From positions 1-64,000 of the forward strand of contig CAJNDS010002455.1 in the NCBI GenBank assembly GCA_905221605.1: a stretch of 64,000 bases of DNA, given 5' to 3'. The notes below the pieces were generated by a model. The model searched no databases, had not been told where the DNA came from, and saw nothing but the letters and a program-made list of their open reading frames with translations. The translations under genes and the position numbers were made by a program. The stretch is from Symbiodinium natans. Its lineage: Eukaryota > Sar > Dinophyceae > Suessiales > Symbiodiniaceae. Below are positions 1-12,300 of the stretch, one piece after another (positions within the stretch are counted from its first letter, which is position 1; each line of letters starts with the position of its first letter).

Positions 1-406
1 AAACCCCCCCCCCCCCCCCCATAGCAGATTCCGAATGCTGAAATCGCCCTGATACCAACAGCCCTGCGATGCTCTAAGTCGAAGTGACCTTAAAGCAAAC
101 AGCGCAAACCTTAAACCATGAGAAGCAAGCGCTCTCCCACAGGGTGCAAGGAGTGCAGCCTCGCGTGTATGTCTTTTTCGGACCGTTCGTGACCGGAAGC
201 CAAAAAGCGCACATTTAGGGGGCCCCCGACCACGTGGTGAGTTAGATTGCTCCGGCATTGGAGCTGACACGTAAGCCCAATGAACCCTGCAAGCCCTCAA
301 TCCCCGACAGGTGGATCGGACGCCCTGTTGTGCCGTTGATGGCCCACCCTTTGATTCTTTTTGAGGCTCGGATCTCGTATGACCCCCCTATAAAGCCAAA
401 AAAACG
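1..406. other. Left edge, no gene supported
   Basis: A C tract, a TATA-like ccctataaag at 386 and a possible short island after ctcccacag at 141 (CKECSLACMSFSDRS). None can be tied to the exon chain. Confidence 0.3.
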
Positions 407-691
407 GTGCTTCTGGGTTTAGTCACAGCGTTAGGCCTTTTCCTCCCCTCTGTGGTGCTTTACTGCAACTTTAGATCCTTAGCCTTTTTGGGTTTATTGG
501 GTTTCTTAATAAGGCAACTAGAAATTAGATATATAGCTACCCTGCTAAGTGCAGCCAAGTGCCCAGGCAAGTACTCCAAGAGAGCAGTCCGCGACGGAGT
601 CCAGACGCTTGGCAGTGAGCAGCTAGGAAGAACAGCACCACCTCCAACTCAACTTCCAACAACAACAGCAACGACGACGACGACCACAGCG

Positions 692-692
<1 letters not shown>

Positions 693-757
<65 letters not shown>
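693..757. repeat. (CAG)n trinucleotide tract
   Basis: About 21 AGC/CAG units. Open frames here give poly-Ala, poly-Ser, poly-Cys or poly-Leu and are repeat read-through, not evidence of a gene. Confidence 0.95.
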
Positions 758-799
758 CAGGACAGCAACCCGCAACTTAAAGCTGGATGAATCTTGTCT

Positions 800-1180
800 G
801 TCATACGGATGGAATACATGCAACATAATTACAGCCATCTCATAATAACACCGTGTTGCCGGATCTCATATGATTCTGTGTTCGCGTTCTATGATATCAT
901 TTCATCCGACCCTGCAAATGCCCTCCAAGCCTAGAGCTGGAAGTTTCGTTAGAACCACCGACAAGCTCGTAAATCCCTAAACCACTGAGAAGCCCTAAAC
1001 CGAAACCCTCAAACCTCCAACCGAAGCACCCACAAAAGGACCCTACGCCCCGAACACAGGGAATCGCTGCCTCTACCTGCCATGTGACGTGGGAAATAAT
1101 TGACCTGGACGCCCAATGAGCTGCGAACTCAAGTTGCAGACCCACTGTGAAACCCGATGGCTGCAAATACCTTTTCAAGC
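800..1180. other. Intronic stretch without recognisable gene
   Basis: Scattered degenerate CCCTAAA units only, ending in the array at 1186-1262 that precedes the first recognised exon. Confidence 0.4.
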
Positions 1181-1185
1181 CAAAC

Positions 1186-1262
1186 CCTAAACCCTGAACC
1201 CTAAACCCTGAACCCTGAACCCTGAACCCTAAACCCCAAACCCTAAACCCTAAACCCTAAAC
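1186..1262. repeat. CCCTAAA/CCCTGAA array (intron 3' arm)
   Basis: About ten 7-bp units, mixing CCCTAAA and CCCTGAA, just before the exon at 1282. Confidence 0.9.
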
Positions 1263-1281
1263 CCAAATCCCCCAAACACAG

Positions 1282-1343
1282 GAACCTGTGCCCGCACTCC
1301 GTGGACTTCATGAAGCTCAGTGCTGAAAAGCATTCAGCCGCCG
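1282..1343 (+). CDS. Exon, CNB unit A (beta-strand before the PBC)
   Basis: Reads [20 protein letters not shown]; the other two frames have stops. Acceptor cacag|G; a GC donor (GCCG|gcctcag) gives phase 1, matching the next exon. CCCTAAA arrays precede it and TTTAGGG arrays follow. The domain assignment rests on position. Confidence 0.5.
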
Positions 1344-4300
1344 GCCTCAGAATGGTGGGGGGCCTCAGCCGGCCCGGGGTTTAGGGTTTAGGGTTTGGGG
1401 TTTAGGGTTTGGGGTTTAGGGTTTACGGTTTAGGGTTTCGGGTTTGGGGTTTGGGGTTTGAGCCTTGCGACCAAGCGTATATATATATATATATATATGC
1501 ACACTCGGCGCTGCTTCTCGCCTGCACCCGTTGGCCAGAGCATCCATGCCTGAACGATGGTTGCATTTGTACTACCAGTGCATCACTGATTCGTTATTCC
1601 GAGCCCTCTCCAATGAATTCTGTGTGAACCCTGAAGACCCTGGTGGGACACATGGAAGGACACTGGCAAATAATCAGACTTACTTTACTATGACCTATAA
1701 ATCATCATGTTATGTTATTCTGGTTTTCAATATCCAGAAGGCAGCCTGAAAACCCCATTTTAGCTTTGGATTTAGGCGTTTAGTGAGGGGGATCGGTCGA
1801 ATCCGAATGTTAGGGGTTTTGAGGTGTACTGTAAGGGCTTCAGGATTTAAGAGTTTCTATCTTTGGGTCTCAAGCTCTACAAAATGCTACCATCAAACAC
1901 TAGCACCCCAGGCTGTCGCTCCATGGCCTCGGGATTTCGAGTTTTGCGCTAGGGCTTCAGTGATGCTTCAGAGATGAAAGCCTTTGTGTGTGTTCACACA
2001 CTTCAAACAATGACACATCGTTCTCACGAGGATGGTCTGAATAAAGCACTCTTGCATTGCAAAGCGATACAATAAGGGCCGAATGAACCCTAAAAGGTTT
2101 ATGGTTCACCTACCCTAACAGGGATGAAAGTAGTATAGGGCGTACGATCCCAATGTTCGGGATCATTTGTCCCCCAAGGTAGATTAGGGTTTAGGTTCTT
2201 TGGTTGTGAACCATATGTCCAGCTCTACTAGTTTCAACCTCATGTGTTCACTAGTTCCGAGACTTACTGGTTTTCGTCATTGTCTTTTCCCTCATCATGG
2301 TTGCCTAATGGCACGCCCAAGTTCGCATTTGTTTTTTTTTTTTTTTTTGGGGGGGGGGCGGGGGCGGTGGGGGGTGGGGGGCGGGGGAAGCGGGCGGGGG
2401 GGCGGGGGGGCGGCGAGGTGGGGGCGGCCTGGGGGGGGGGGGGCGGGGGGGGGGCGGCGGGGGGAGGGGTGGAGTCCCGCATTTCTTGGTTGATTTATGT
2501 ATATTTAAGATATATTTGTAATTTATTTAGTTTTTTATTCATTATTTTTTTTTTTTATTTTTGTGGGGGGGGGGGAGGTGGGGGGAGGCCGGGGCCGCCT
2601 AAACTTCTTGCCGCGAAGGAGATATTGGACGCCATCTCCTTCCATCGGGCGTTGTCGCCGGGCCAGGAGAAGACGCACGTCTGCAGATGGAATTGCGTGG
2701 TGGGTGCAGTGGCGGTTCTCCTCCGAAACCCTAAACCCTAACCCCTAAACGCTAAACTTGGGATGTTCCCCTTATATGAACAGTCCTTTTTCGGGATTCT
2801 AGTGCCTGCGATTATAATCCCGATTAAGGACTGTTAGTATAAGGGAGAACATGCCAACCCTAAACCCCTAAACCCTAGACCCTAAACCCCTAAACCCTAA
2901 ACCCTACACACTCCACCCGGTTCAAGGTTGAGGTCTGGTCTACCAACCACGTGGATTGATTAGGCTCTAGGAGTTGGGATGCTGGGCTGTAGGGGGGGGG
3001 GGGGGGGTCGCAGTGGTGTTGAAGCGGTTTCGATAGACTCCTACCGTCCTGCCATTTAGGGTTTAGGGTGTGGGGTTTAGGGTTTAGGGTTTAGGGTTTA
3101 GGGTTTAGGGATGCCTCAGGAACAACTGCTGCCAGCTGGCCTGCCTCAGCCTGAAGCAGATCCAGGACAAGCCCTTCTCCATGGGATGCTACTCCCGAAG
3201 ACCGTAGCATCCCCAAGCAGACACCATATGGGGTTGCCGAAATATGTGTGCCCTTTTTGGGAGTCCCTTTGAGGGGATTCTATTCCATTTGGGGTACAAA
3301 AGGCATGGTTTAGGGTTTAGGGTTTAGGGTTTAGGGTTTAGGGTTTAGGGTTTAGGGTTTAGGGTTTAGGGTTTAGGGTTTAGGGTTTAGGGACCCATAT
3401 TTTGGGACATGCCCATACATATACAGCCGGCTCTATTGGGTAGTTCGAGATGATGCCTCTGTGGAAGGGGTTACTGAGGAGCCGGTCGTATATGGGGGAC
3501 CGAAAGAGGGACCCCTAATTTGAAGAGCTATCCATTCAGGGTTCAGGGTTTAGGGTTTAGGGTTTAGGGTTTAGGGTTTAGGGTTTAGGGTTTAGAAGGA
3601 CGCTACACTCAGCTATGAACATGCGATGCTTTTGTAACGTGGGCTTTGACTGCAGCCTGACCCGTCTCAACCAGGGTTGCTAAATGCTCGCTGCGCTGGC
3701 TCACGGGCGCAGGGCCGTGTTGGCACTACAGTTCAGGAGTTGACGCTCTGCTATACATCCCTCAGAAACATACTAAAAGGGGGCTTGGGTGCTACAGAAA
3801 GCTAAAAAATAGTTGCTAAGGAAACTATAACAGTCTTAGGGGTAAGTGTTGATGCAATATTATACACATCATATCATCCCTGTACACCCATGTTCTAGCT
3901 ACTTGGCTACAAACTGTTCGGGCTTTTGTGGTTTGTGGTTAATACTCTAGAGTTTTGGACTTGCACCACGCGCTTGGATCCAGAACCCCAAGCCCTACAA
4001 CCTAAACCCCCCAAAACCCTAAAGCCCTGAAGCTCCCCCCAACCCCTAAACCCTAGACCCTAGACCCCAAACCCTAAACCCTAAACCCTAAACCTTACAT
4101 GGGTTGGTGGTCTCTTTAAGTAAGGTTTCTCTTTTATAGGGGGTCTTCTAAGGGTGACTAGGGGCAAAATAAAGGTATAAGGGTAACAGATAAAGAGGCC
4201 ACCGGCCTTTATACCCTAAACCCTAAACCCTAAACCCGAAACCCTAAACCCTAAACCCTGAAGCCCCTAAAGCCCTGAGCTGCGCAGGACGCGTTTTCCG

Positions 4301-6346
4301 GGACCGAGTCGGAAGCCACCTTCGACGCGACGCGAAAGAGCGCCCCTGGGATTTCTTAAAGAAGGGGGGTAAGATGAGTACGTGGGGTTTAGGGTTTAGG
4401 GTTTAGGGTTCAGGGTTCAGGGTTTAGGGTTTAGGGTTTAGGGTTTGTGGGGGGGGGGGGGGGGGGGCGTAAGTCGGGCTTAGGGGAGTGTAGTTCAGGG
4501 TTTTGGAGGTCTGTTTGGTACCATAGAATGTGCGGGATTCAGGCGCCTGCATTCAAAACCTGAAAGTTGTAATCCTAAACCCTCCTTTGCTGGGACCTGT
4601 TTAGGTTCCCTTGTAAGCCCCTCTAAACCTGGGTAGGCCCTTGGGATTTTGCCTTTCCCTTTATTGGGTTAAGAGGGTCATATTACGAGTATGTTTTTTC
4701 TTAAGGGCCATCCTAGTTTAAATCCTGCAAACCAGAATGGCACCCTTCTTTATTCCTAGGTGACCCTCGGGTCTAGGCTTAAACCGTAAACCCAAACCCT
4801 TGTTTCGGCTCCATCGTGTGAAAACCAGGTCGTGTCGAAGTTCAAGGCGCTCACACGCCTGGGTGCCTTTCCGGGTGTGCCGGCGGAGGTGGGATAGTAA
4901 GCTCCTTGAAGCCTAGGCCCCAAAGCCCCTCGCGCCCAAGCCGAGAGCCTGTAGCTCAGGTCAGATCTATATACTAAACTCAAAATCCTAAACCCTAAAC
5001 TCTAAACCCTAAACCCTAAACCCTAAACCCCGCCCAGCTGCGCAAAGCCTCTGAGTAGAGTCCGTGCGCCCCGAGCCTCTGAAGAGTGCCTCAGCCCGGG
5101 AGACGTCTTGTGGTGTTAGGGTTCAAAGGGTTCATAGGGTTATAGGGTTTAGGGTTCAGGGTTTAAAGTTATAATCATAGGGCTGATGGGGTTCAGAGGG
5201 GGTTTGAAGGTATGGGGTTTATGAGGTTTCTAGAAAGTTCGTGCGGGCCTTACAACTTTATTCTATTGGCGCATGAACGAAGTGAGCGGCGTAAAAGGGA
5301 ACACAACTAGTGAGCGAACGAATTTTGTGAGCAAATAAACTCTTTTCATATTTTCGCATATAATGTAGTTCACGCGTGAATGAGCAGCTATTGAACGACA
5401 TGCGCAGTTTTGTTGTATTCACGCGTGACATGTACATGTATAGGTATGTGTATGTATGAATATGTATATATATATATACACATATATTCATTCCCCAACA
5501 GTGCTTGCACCATGGGGTTCTTACGTTCAGAGTAAAGGAATTGGTTGCTGACCGCAACGGCGCGCGCGGCGGTGGGACGGGGCCTTGGTTTCGACGCTCC
5601 CGCCGTGGTTTCGCGCGAATTCCGTTGCGTTTCGATGCTCCCGCTGTGGTTTCGCGCGAATTCCGTTGCATTTCGATGCTCCCCCTGTGGTTTCGCGCGA
5701 CTTCCGGCCTCTCGTTGGCGTCTTTTTGACCCCCAAGGGAATTCGGCCCCCCACGAACTTTTGTACTTTTTGTCCCCGGGAGTGTCGGTGCTCTTCTGGC
5801 CTTCTTTGGCCTTTTCTGGCCCTCCTCACTGTTTAGGGTCTACGCCGGCATAATTTATTTATTCATTCCAAAATGCAAAGGGCATGGTATTGCTTATGAC
5901 TAGCGTGCAGCCAAAGGTCCTCACGAAGCCCGCGTGACATTCTTTCGTTGACGCCCCCCCTCCCCTCTCGGAAGACAGGTGATCTGGATGATCGCCGAGC
6001 ACAGCGAAGTCAGTGTCTTCGAGAAAGGCCGCAGCGGTTTAAATCTTATACCTAAAGACGCTCAACTCTAGACCTGAACCTTGTGATTCCCCATAGTCTA
6101 ATTAGGTAGATCGTTGTAGATCGATATGGAACAAGTGCGGGGTTCAAAGTTCTGAGACCATGCGCATGTGAAGTTGCAAGGGGGTTGGGGTGAGATAGGG
6201 GTCGGAATTTGTAAGAACAAGAGTATTCTAGAATATTAATTCAGCCTCCTATATGAGGCCTGAAAACCCTTAAACCCTTGCGCGAGATGACATCATCGTC
6301 AAAGAGGGAAGTTGTGGACCTATGGAGCCAGGGTCCCAGCCGAATG

Positions 6347-6386
<40 letters not shown>

Positions 6387-9300
6387 GGTAGGGGGCGGGG
6401 AGGGGGGTGGTAAGGTTTGGAGTTTGGGGTTTAGGGTTTCGGGCTTGAGGTTTAGGATTTAGGATTTAAGGTTTAAGGTTTAGGGCTTGGGGTTTAGGGT
6501 TTAGGATTGGGATTTTCAGGGCTTGGAGTTTCGGGTTTGGGCCTCGGCTTGTTTGCGTCATTGTAGGCTTGCAAGTTTCGGGATTGATCACCCTAAACCC
6601 TAAACCCTCAACCGCGAAAATGGAAGTTGGAATCGCCCAAGCCCTACATGCAAGAAACCCTTTGCGCGGAAGGCCCAAACCCGTTTAGGGCTTAGGGCTT
6701 AGGGTTTAGGGTTTAGGGCTTAGGGTTTAGGGTTTAGGGTTTAGGGTTTAGGGTTTGGTTGGGCTTGGGGTTCTGCACCCCTCGACCCTAACCCGAAATT
6801 GCCCCCAAACCCCACCAAACCCTAAACCCCAAACCTTAATCCCCAAACCCTAAACCCTAAACCCTAATCCCCAAACCCTACTCCCCAAAGCCTAATCCAA
6901 AAACCCTCACAAAAAACAAAAACAAAAAACTAATCCTATAAGCCCTGCGAAGTTTCACGGGCCTCCCCTCCAGTCCGCAAAGGCCCTAGACCAAAGCCGG
7001 GAAGCCCTACAAGCCCCCTACGAAGGGTCATGGCCTCCCTAAAGTCCCCAAAGGCCCTTAAACCCTAAACCCTAAACCCGAAACCCGAAACCCTAAACCC
7101 TAAACCCTAAAGCCTAAACCTAAAGACCACTGCGCCAGGTCCATGATCATCATCGAAAGCGGCGCCGCAGATGTGGAGATGGTCCTGCTCTCGGGGGGGG
7201 GGGGCGGCGGCGGCAGGGGGAGGCAGGCTTGTTTAGGGTTTAGGATTTAGGGTTTAGGGATATGAACCCTATAAACTCGACGTCCTAATAAAGCTTACAT
7301 GCCCCAAGAAGCCCCTTATAAGCCCTAGATGCCCTAATAAGGCCTAGAGGCCCTTCAAGGCTTTAGGGTTTAGGGCCCTAACCCTACCAGCTGCAGCACT
7401 AAGTCGCTCATTCCTAGGCCCACTATGTCCCTAGATCCCAGCACCGTTGAGGCCCTGGAACCTTGCACCCTCCCACAAAAAAAAACAAGCCAAAGAAAGC
7501 CGAAAAGTCCAAAACCCCAAAAGCACCCAAAAGCCCTAAATCCCTCTACAACCCTTGAAGCCCTAAAAGGCGCTAACGAATAAGAATCTTAGAGCATGTG
7601 GCTAAACCCTACACCCTGAACCCTAAACCCCAAACCCCCCAAACCCCAAACCCAAAACCCCAAGACCCCAAACCCTAAACCCAAAACCCTAAACCCTAAA
7701 CCCTAAATCCTAAACCCTAAACCCTAAACCCCCCCGCTTTTTTCGAGAAGGTGATGTTTGACCGCGAGCTCCTCGAGGCCCGAGGCTGCCGGATCGCCAA
7801 GCTCTTGCCAGGCGCGAGACCGTCCCCTTAGAGGGGTTTAGGGTTTAGGGTTTCGAGTTTAGGGTTTAGGGTTTAGGGTTTGGTGTTTAGGGTAAACCCT
7901 GGGGTTTGGGGTTCGGGGTTTAGGGCTTAGGGCTCAGGGGGTTTAGGGTTTAGGGTTTGGGGCTTAGCGCGCGACGGCCCCTTAGGGGGGTTGTTTGAGG
8001 GAGGGTTTGGAGGGTTTAGGGTTTAGGGCTTGGGGGTTTAGGGTTTAGGGTCTGGGTTTAGGGTTCAGGGTTTAGAGCTTAGGTGGTTCAGGGTCTGGGG
8101 TTTAGGAGATTTAGGATGTAATTAGGGGGTTCAGGGCTAAGGGGGTTTAAGTATAGTGGTTTGGGAGGCAGGGACTGGGAAAGTCTTCTGTGGATTGGCG
8201 ACTAGCATCCAAAAACGATGCTGCTATTCCTGACTTATCCCCCTGGTTCTGCGTCGGGAATGGGGGAAGAGGTACATCATACCCATCTTCCCCTACAGGG
8301 CATATTTAGGGGGGATATAGGGTACCTCCTACCCTCATTCCCTACCGCGAACCCGCAAGATATCCTATGGCTATACTAGACGAGACTAGGCTAGACCATA
8401 CCATATTGTCATTCTTATGTTTTTGTAGTATCATGCTATTCTACTTAGATTTCGTAGTTGTTTCTCTGATGCTGCCTTTCTAGTTTCTAGTAATCCACTA
8501 GTATATGTTATACGCGTATAGTCTTGTTTTAAACGCAAGAAGGCCCCTGAACCCTAAAGTATCCCCGCTGAAGTGGAAGGCGCCATCATCGGAGATGTTT
8601 GTTTCGTCGAATCCTGGGTCTCACGCCCCGCCTCTGTAGTGGCGACGGCCCCGGCAAGTCTATAGGGTTTAGGGCTTAGGGCGTAGGGCTTAGGGTTTAG
8701 GAGTCCAGGGTTTAGGGCTTAGGGCTTGGGGTTTAGGGTTTAGGGTTTCGATTTAGGATTTGGGGGGGAGGGGGGTGAGGGGTTGGGGGAACGCTAGGAA
8801 AGAGACTGCTTTGCGGTATAGGGCTTCTAAGGTGTACTTGGAGGGGTTGCAAAAGTATGCCAACCATAGTATGACTGGGTAATGCCTGACATTGACCTTA
8901 TTTGGGTTCTTACCACCCCCACTCCGGCACCCGAAGCCGGAACCTTCATTCTTGAACCCTCAACCCTAAACCCTAAACCCTGAACCCTGAACCCTGAACC
9001 CTGAACCCTGAACCCTGAACCCTGAACCCTGAACCCTAAACCCTAAACCCTAAACCCTAAACCCTAACCGAACCTCCACGTACAGGCCTCGGCCCAGTAG
9101 ATGGAACCCTGCTTTGTGATTTAGAATTTTGGGGGTTAGGGTTCAGGGTTTAAGGTTTCGGGTGGTACATGTGGGTGGTTGTCAAAATTATTGTCCCTTT
9201 AGAGTACCCCAAAATTGGTTCTAATTTTGATATTACCCATGTGGGTTTCGGGCTTTAGGATGTTCCCCCTGGTTCTTAGTAGGGAATGAGGGAATGAGGG

Positions 9301-12300
9301 TCCTATAGTATACCCTTTAAGGGATTACAATAGGTCCCTCATTCCCGTGTTCCCTACTGAGAACCAGCCAGTTTCAGGGTGACAGGAACCCGTGAAACTC
9401 AAACCCTAAACCCTAAAACAGGATTTTGAGGCCTTGAGGGTAAACACGCTGAGGCCAGGGAGCAGGTGCGCGCCTTCCAGATCTCCTCCAGGCGACTGCG
9501 CGGGCGGTTTTACGCGTTTAGGGTTTAGGGACCAAAATTTAGAGAAATCACCCAATAGCCTATACACTCCCGCTTAAGGTATGTGGAGCGCAAACCGTTT
9601 AGGGCTGAGGGATGTTGGATTTGCCGGCACTAGATCTGGGGTCGAGGGACTCTCTGTATGTGAGTATGTATTTGTGGGGTGTGCAGGACGGTTTCTCTGG
9701 CAATCTCTGAGATAATTAGGGTTGAAGTGTCCAGGGTCTAAGAGTTGGGCGAGTCTAAAGTTACAGCAGGGTTTTGCAACTGCAGAAGTACGCCGTGGTG
9801 ATGAGATCACGCTCTGGCTCTTCGTTGGCATACGCCTTGCCTCACCAAAACCGCAGCCGTGCACTGTCCTCTCACAAAATATGAAAAAGGCTAGTTGATG
9901 CGAGCGCAGACCCCAATACTTGAGAGGCACATGTGTGATATACAGCCACTTGGGCACCGGACATCCTCCGCGCGCACCACGTGTGTAATATAGGGGTCGG
10001 AATAATTATTTGTAGTATTCCCCTTAGGGTCCCGTAATCAGAATAATAAAAATAATTCTTATAATAATCACATAGTACTAAGAATACTATAGTAACCCCC
10101 AAAACCCTGTTCTAATTTTTCAGGCCCCTATCTTGTGAATCCCCAATAGCGCGCCTTAGCGCACGAAATGCGTTGGAACCCTACGGTGTTGGCACGCTTT
10201 TTGAACCCTAAACCCTAAACCCTAAACCCTAAACTTTCCTGAACCCGAAACCTTAAGAAATCATGGGCGAGGCCGCTTTTGTCGTTGAGGGCTGGTGGCT
10301 TCCGGGAAATGAAGCTCTTCTCTGGTCTGGGCTCTTATACTTAGCCAATAGTTGAGCTTTGTCTCTTTGAAACTCCTGAATTCCCAAGGGGAATCTGGGG
10401 TGCATGACCTCATGACCTCCTCTTCGGATCTGTACAGAACTGGTGGTACAGGTCCGAAGCGGGGGCTAAACCTTATGCCTTGTTGAGCTCTACATGTGGC
10501 TGTGAATCAAAGAGTTTGGCTTGTAGCAGGCCTCCAGGGGGGGGTTCACCCCGCAACAAAGCTTGTAACAAAAGGGTCGGATCCGCGACAAGCCCTCTGC
10601 GACAAGGCTTTTGTACTGATCTAACATCTTCTGAGGTTGAGGTGTCTAGGACGGGGAGAAGGCCCTATTTTCCTTTTTTTAGGGTTGGGGTTCCCTTATA
10701 ATCCCCCTAAAACCAAAAAGGGTACCCTTGTATTCCTAGGTTACTCCCGGGTCGAGGTGTTGTTGTGCACATGAGCAAGAGTTTGAAAACACCATTCCGC
10801 GACAAGCCCTGCGTTGAGCCCCGCGACTTCTCAGCCCAGCGTTTGCCCAAACTGCAGACACTGTCCATTCGACGCATATCAGGCGTGGAAACCGCCGTGA
10901 ATACAAACGTGCTGCAGCTCTAAGCCCCTCTAAAGCTTATCAACAGTCCTCAATAGGAATTATCATAGAGGCGGGTGGGGGGTCCTAACTTAGATGACCC
11001 AAGGGCCCATACTTCAGAACACAACCTCAGCCCTAAATCCTAAACCTTCAACCCTAAACCCTAAACCCTTAGCCCTTAAACCCTAAACCCTGAACCCTTC
11101 ATCCCCGAGCCCTGGTCCGGCGCCAGGGCGCTTCTGGAGGTCATGGCGTGCTATCCAGGCGAGATTCCCGCGAGTTTAGTCCCAACCCCAAACCCTAACC
11201 CTTAGGCTCCAAATAGCCCAAAGTAGGTACTTTTTACAGACTTTAGACCCCAATGTAGGTGTTATTTATATACTTGGAGTCCTAGGGTAAGCCCTTCGCA
11301 GATCCCAAGCGCGTCGTTTGATCTAGTGTTCCTGGCTGGAGAAATGCTGTAAGGAGGCTCATTCGGGTTGAAGGATTTCGGGTTCGGGGCTTTTTGCAGG
11401 GGACAACAGCGATTTGGGGACGTGCTTGTTAGCCGTGCAAAACACAGGCATTTAGAAGGGTCGCAAGGACACTAATACACAGCACCTTTTTCTCCAATTC
11501 AGAGCCTGCGATGTTTTTACCCATGAGCCGCAAACCCTCCTAAACCCTAAGCCCTAAGCCCTAAACAGAGCAAGAAAGCATTCAAGACTCCAGGAGTTTG
11601 GCGCTCAGGGTTGAGAAGTTTTTTAGGCGACAGAACGCTTCCAACTCTGTACTTCTCCTCTGCACCCGGATGGCTGTTCTTCACTTATAGGATCATACAG
11701 CCCCTTATACAATGTACCCTTCAAGGGATTATCAGGTTCCTTTTATATAGAAGTATGTCTATACGCTTTCCAGGATTCTACATGGTATCCGATATCCTAT
11801 ATAAAACCCTAAACCCCAAACCCCAAACCCCACACCCTAAAGAAAGTGATAGATAAATAAATACATAAATATATACATATATATGTATATATATATATAT
11901 ATACTTGAGGTCGACCCCGTAAACCCTAAACCCTAAACCCAAGACCCTACACCCTAAAACCATCCTGGCAGGCATGGCCTCGATCTACATGTCGCGCACT
12001 CGGGACACGTCCGTTGTCCTGCAGCGGAGCCTTACGAGGCCACGCTGGCTTTGACAGCTGCCAAGTGCCTAGGGTTTAGGGTTTAGGGTTCAGGGTTCAG
12101 GGTTTAGGGTGTAGGGTTTAGGGTTTAGGGTTTAGGGTAACGAGCTCATAGATCCTGGGATGGTTTGGGTTTGGGGGCATAGGGCTTTTGGGAGGTTTGC
12201 GTCACCGCCCTCGCTCCGCACCAGGCCGCAAGATGTGCTTGCTGGCATGAAGCTTTTCTACGGCTCCTCGGCTAACTTGTCAGCCCCAACCTCCCTGAAC

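Noticed and set aside
407-790. 127-codon frame with poly-Ala end
   Set aside because: Driven by the (CAG)n tract; the first part is hydrophobic and AT-rich with no family match and no link to the exon chain.
2200-2748. Gly-rich and Pro-rich frames
   Set aside because: Translation of the T/G tracts; only the short island 2619-2703 has protein-like sequence.
3308-3391. True telomere
   Set aside because: Arrays are short, occur in both orientations throughout the window and are flanked by unique coding DNA.
10255-10291. Strong CNB exon ([10 protein letters not shown])
   Set aside because: Kept only as a weak candidate, because phase is satisfied without it and no donor is evident.
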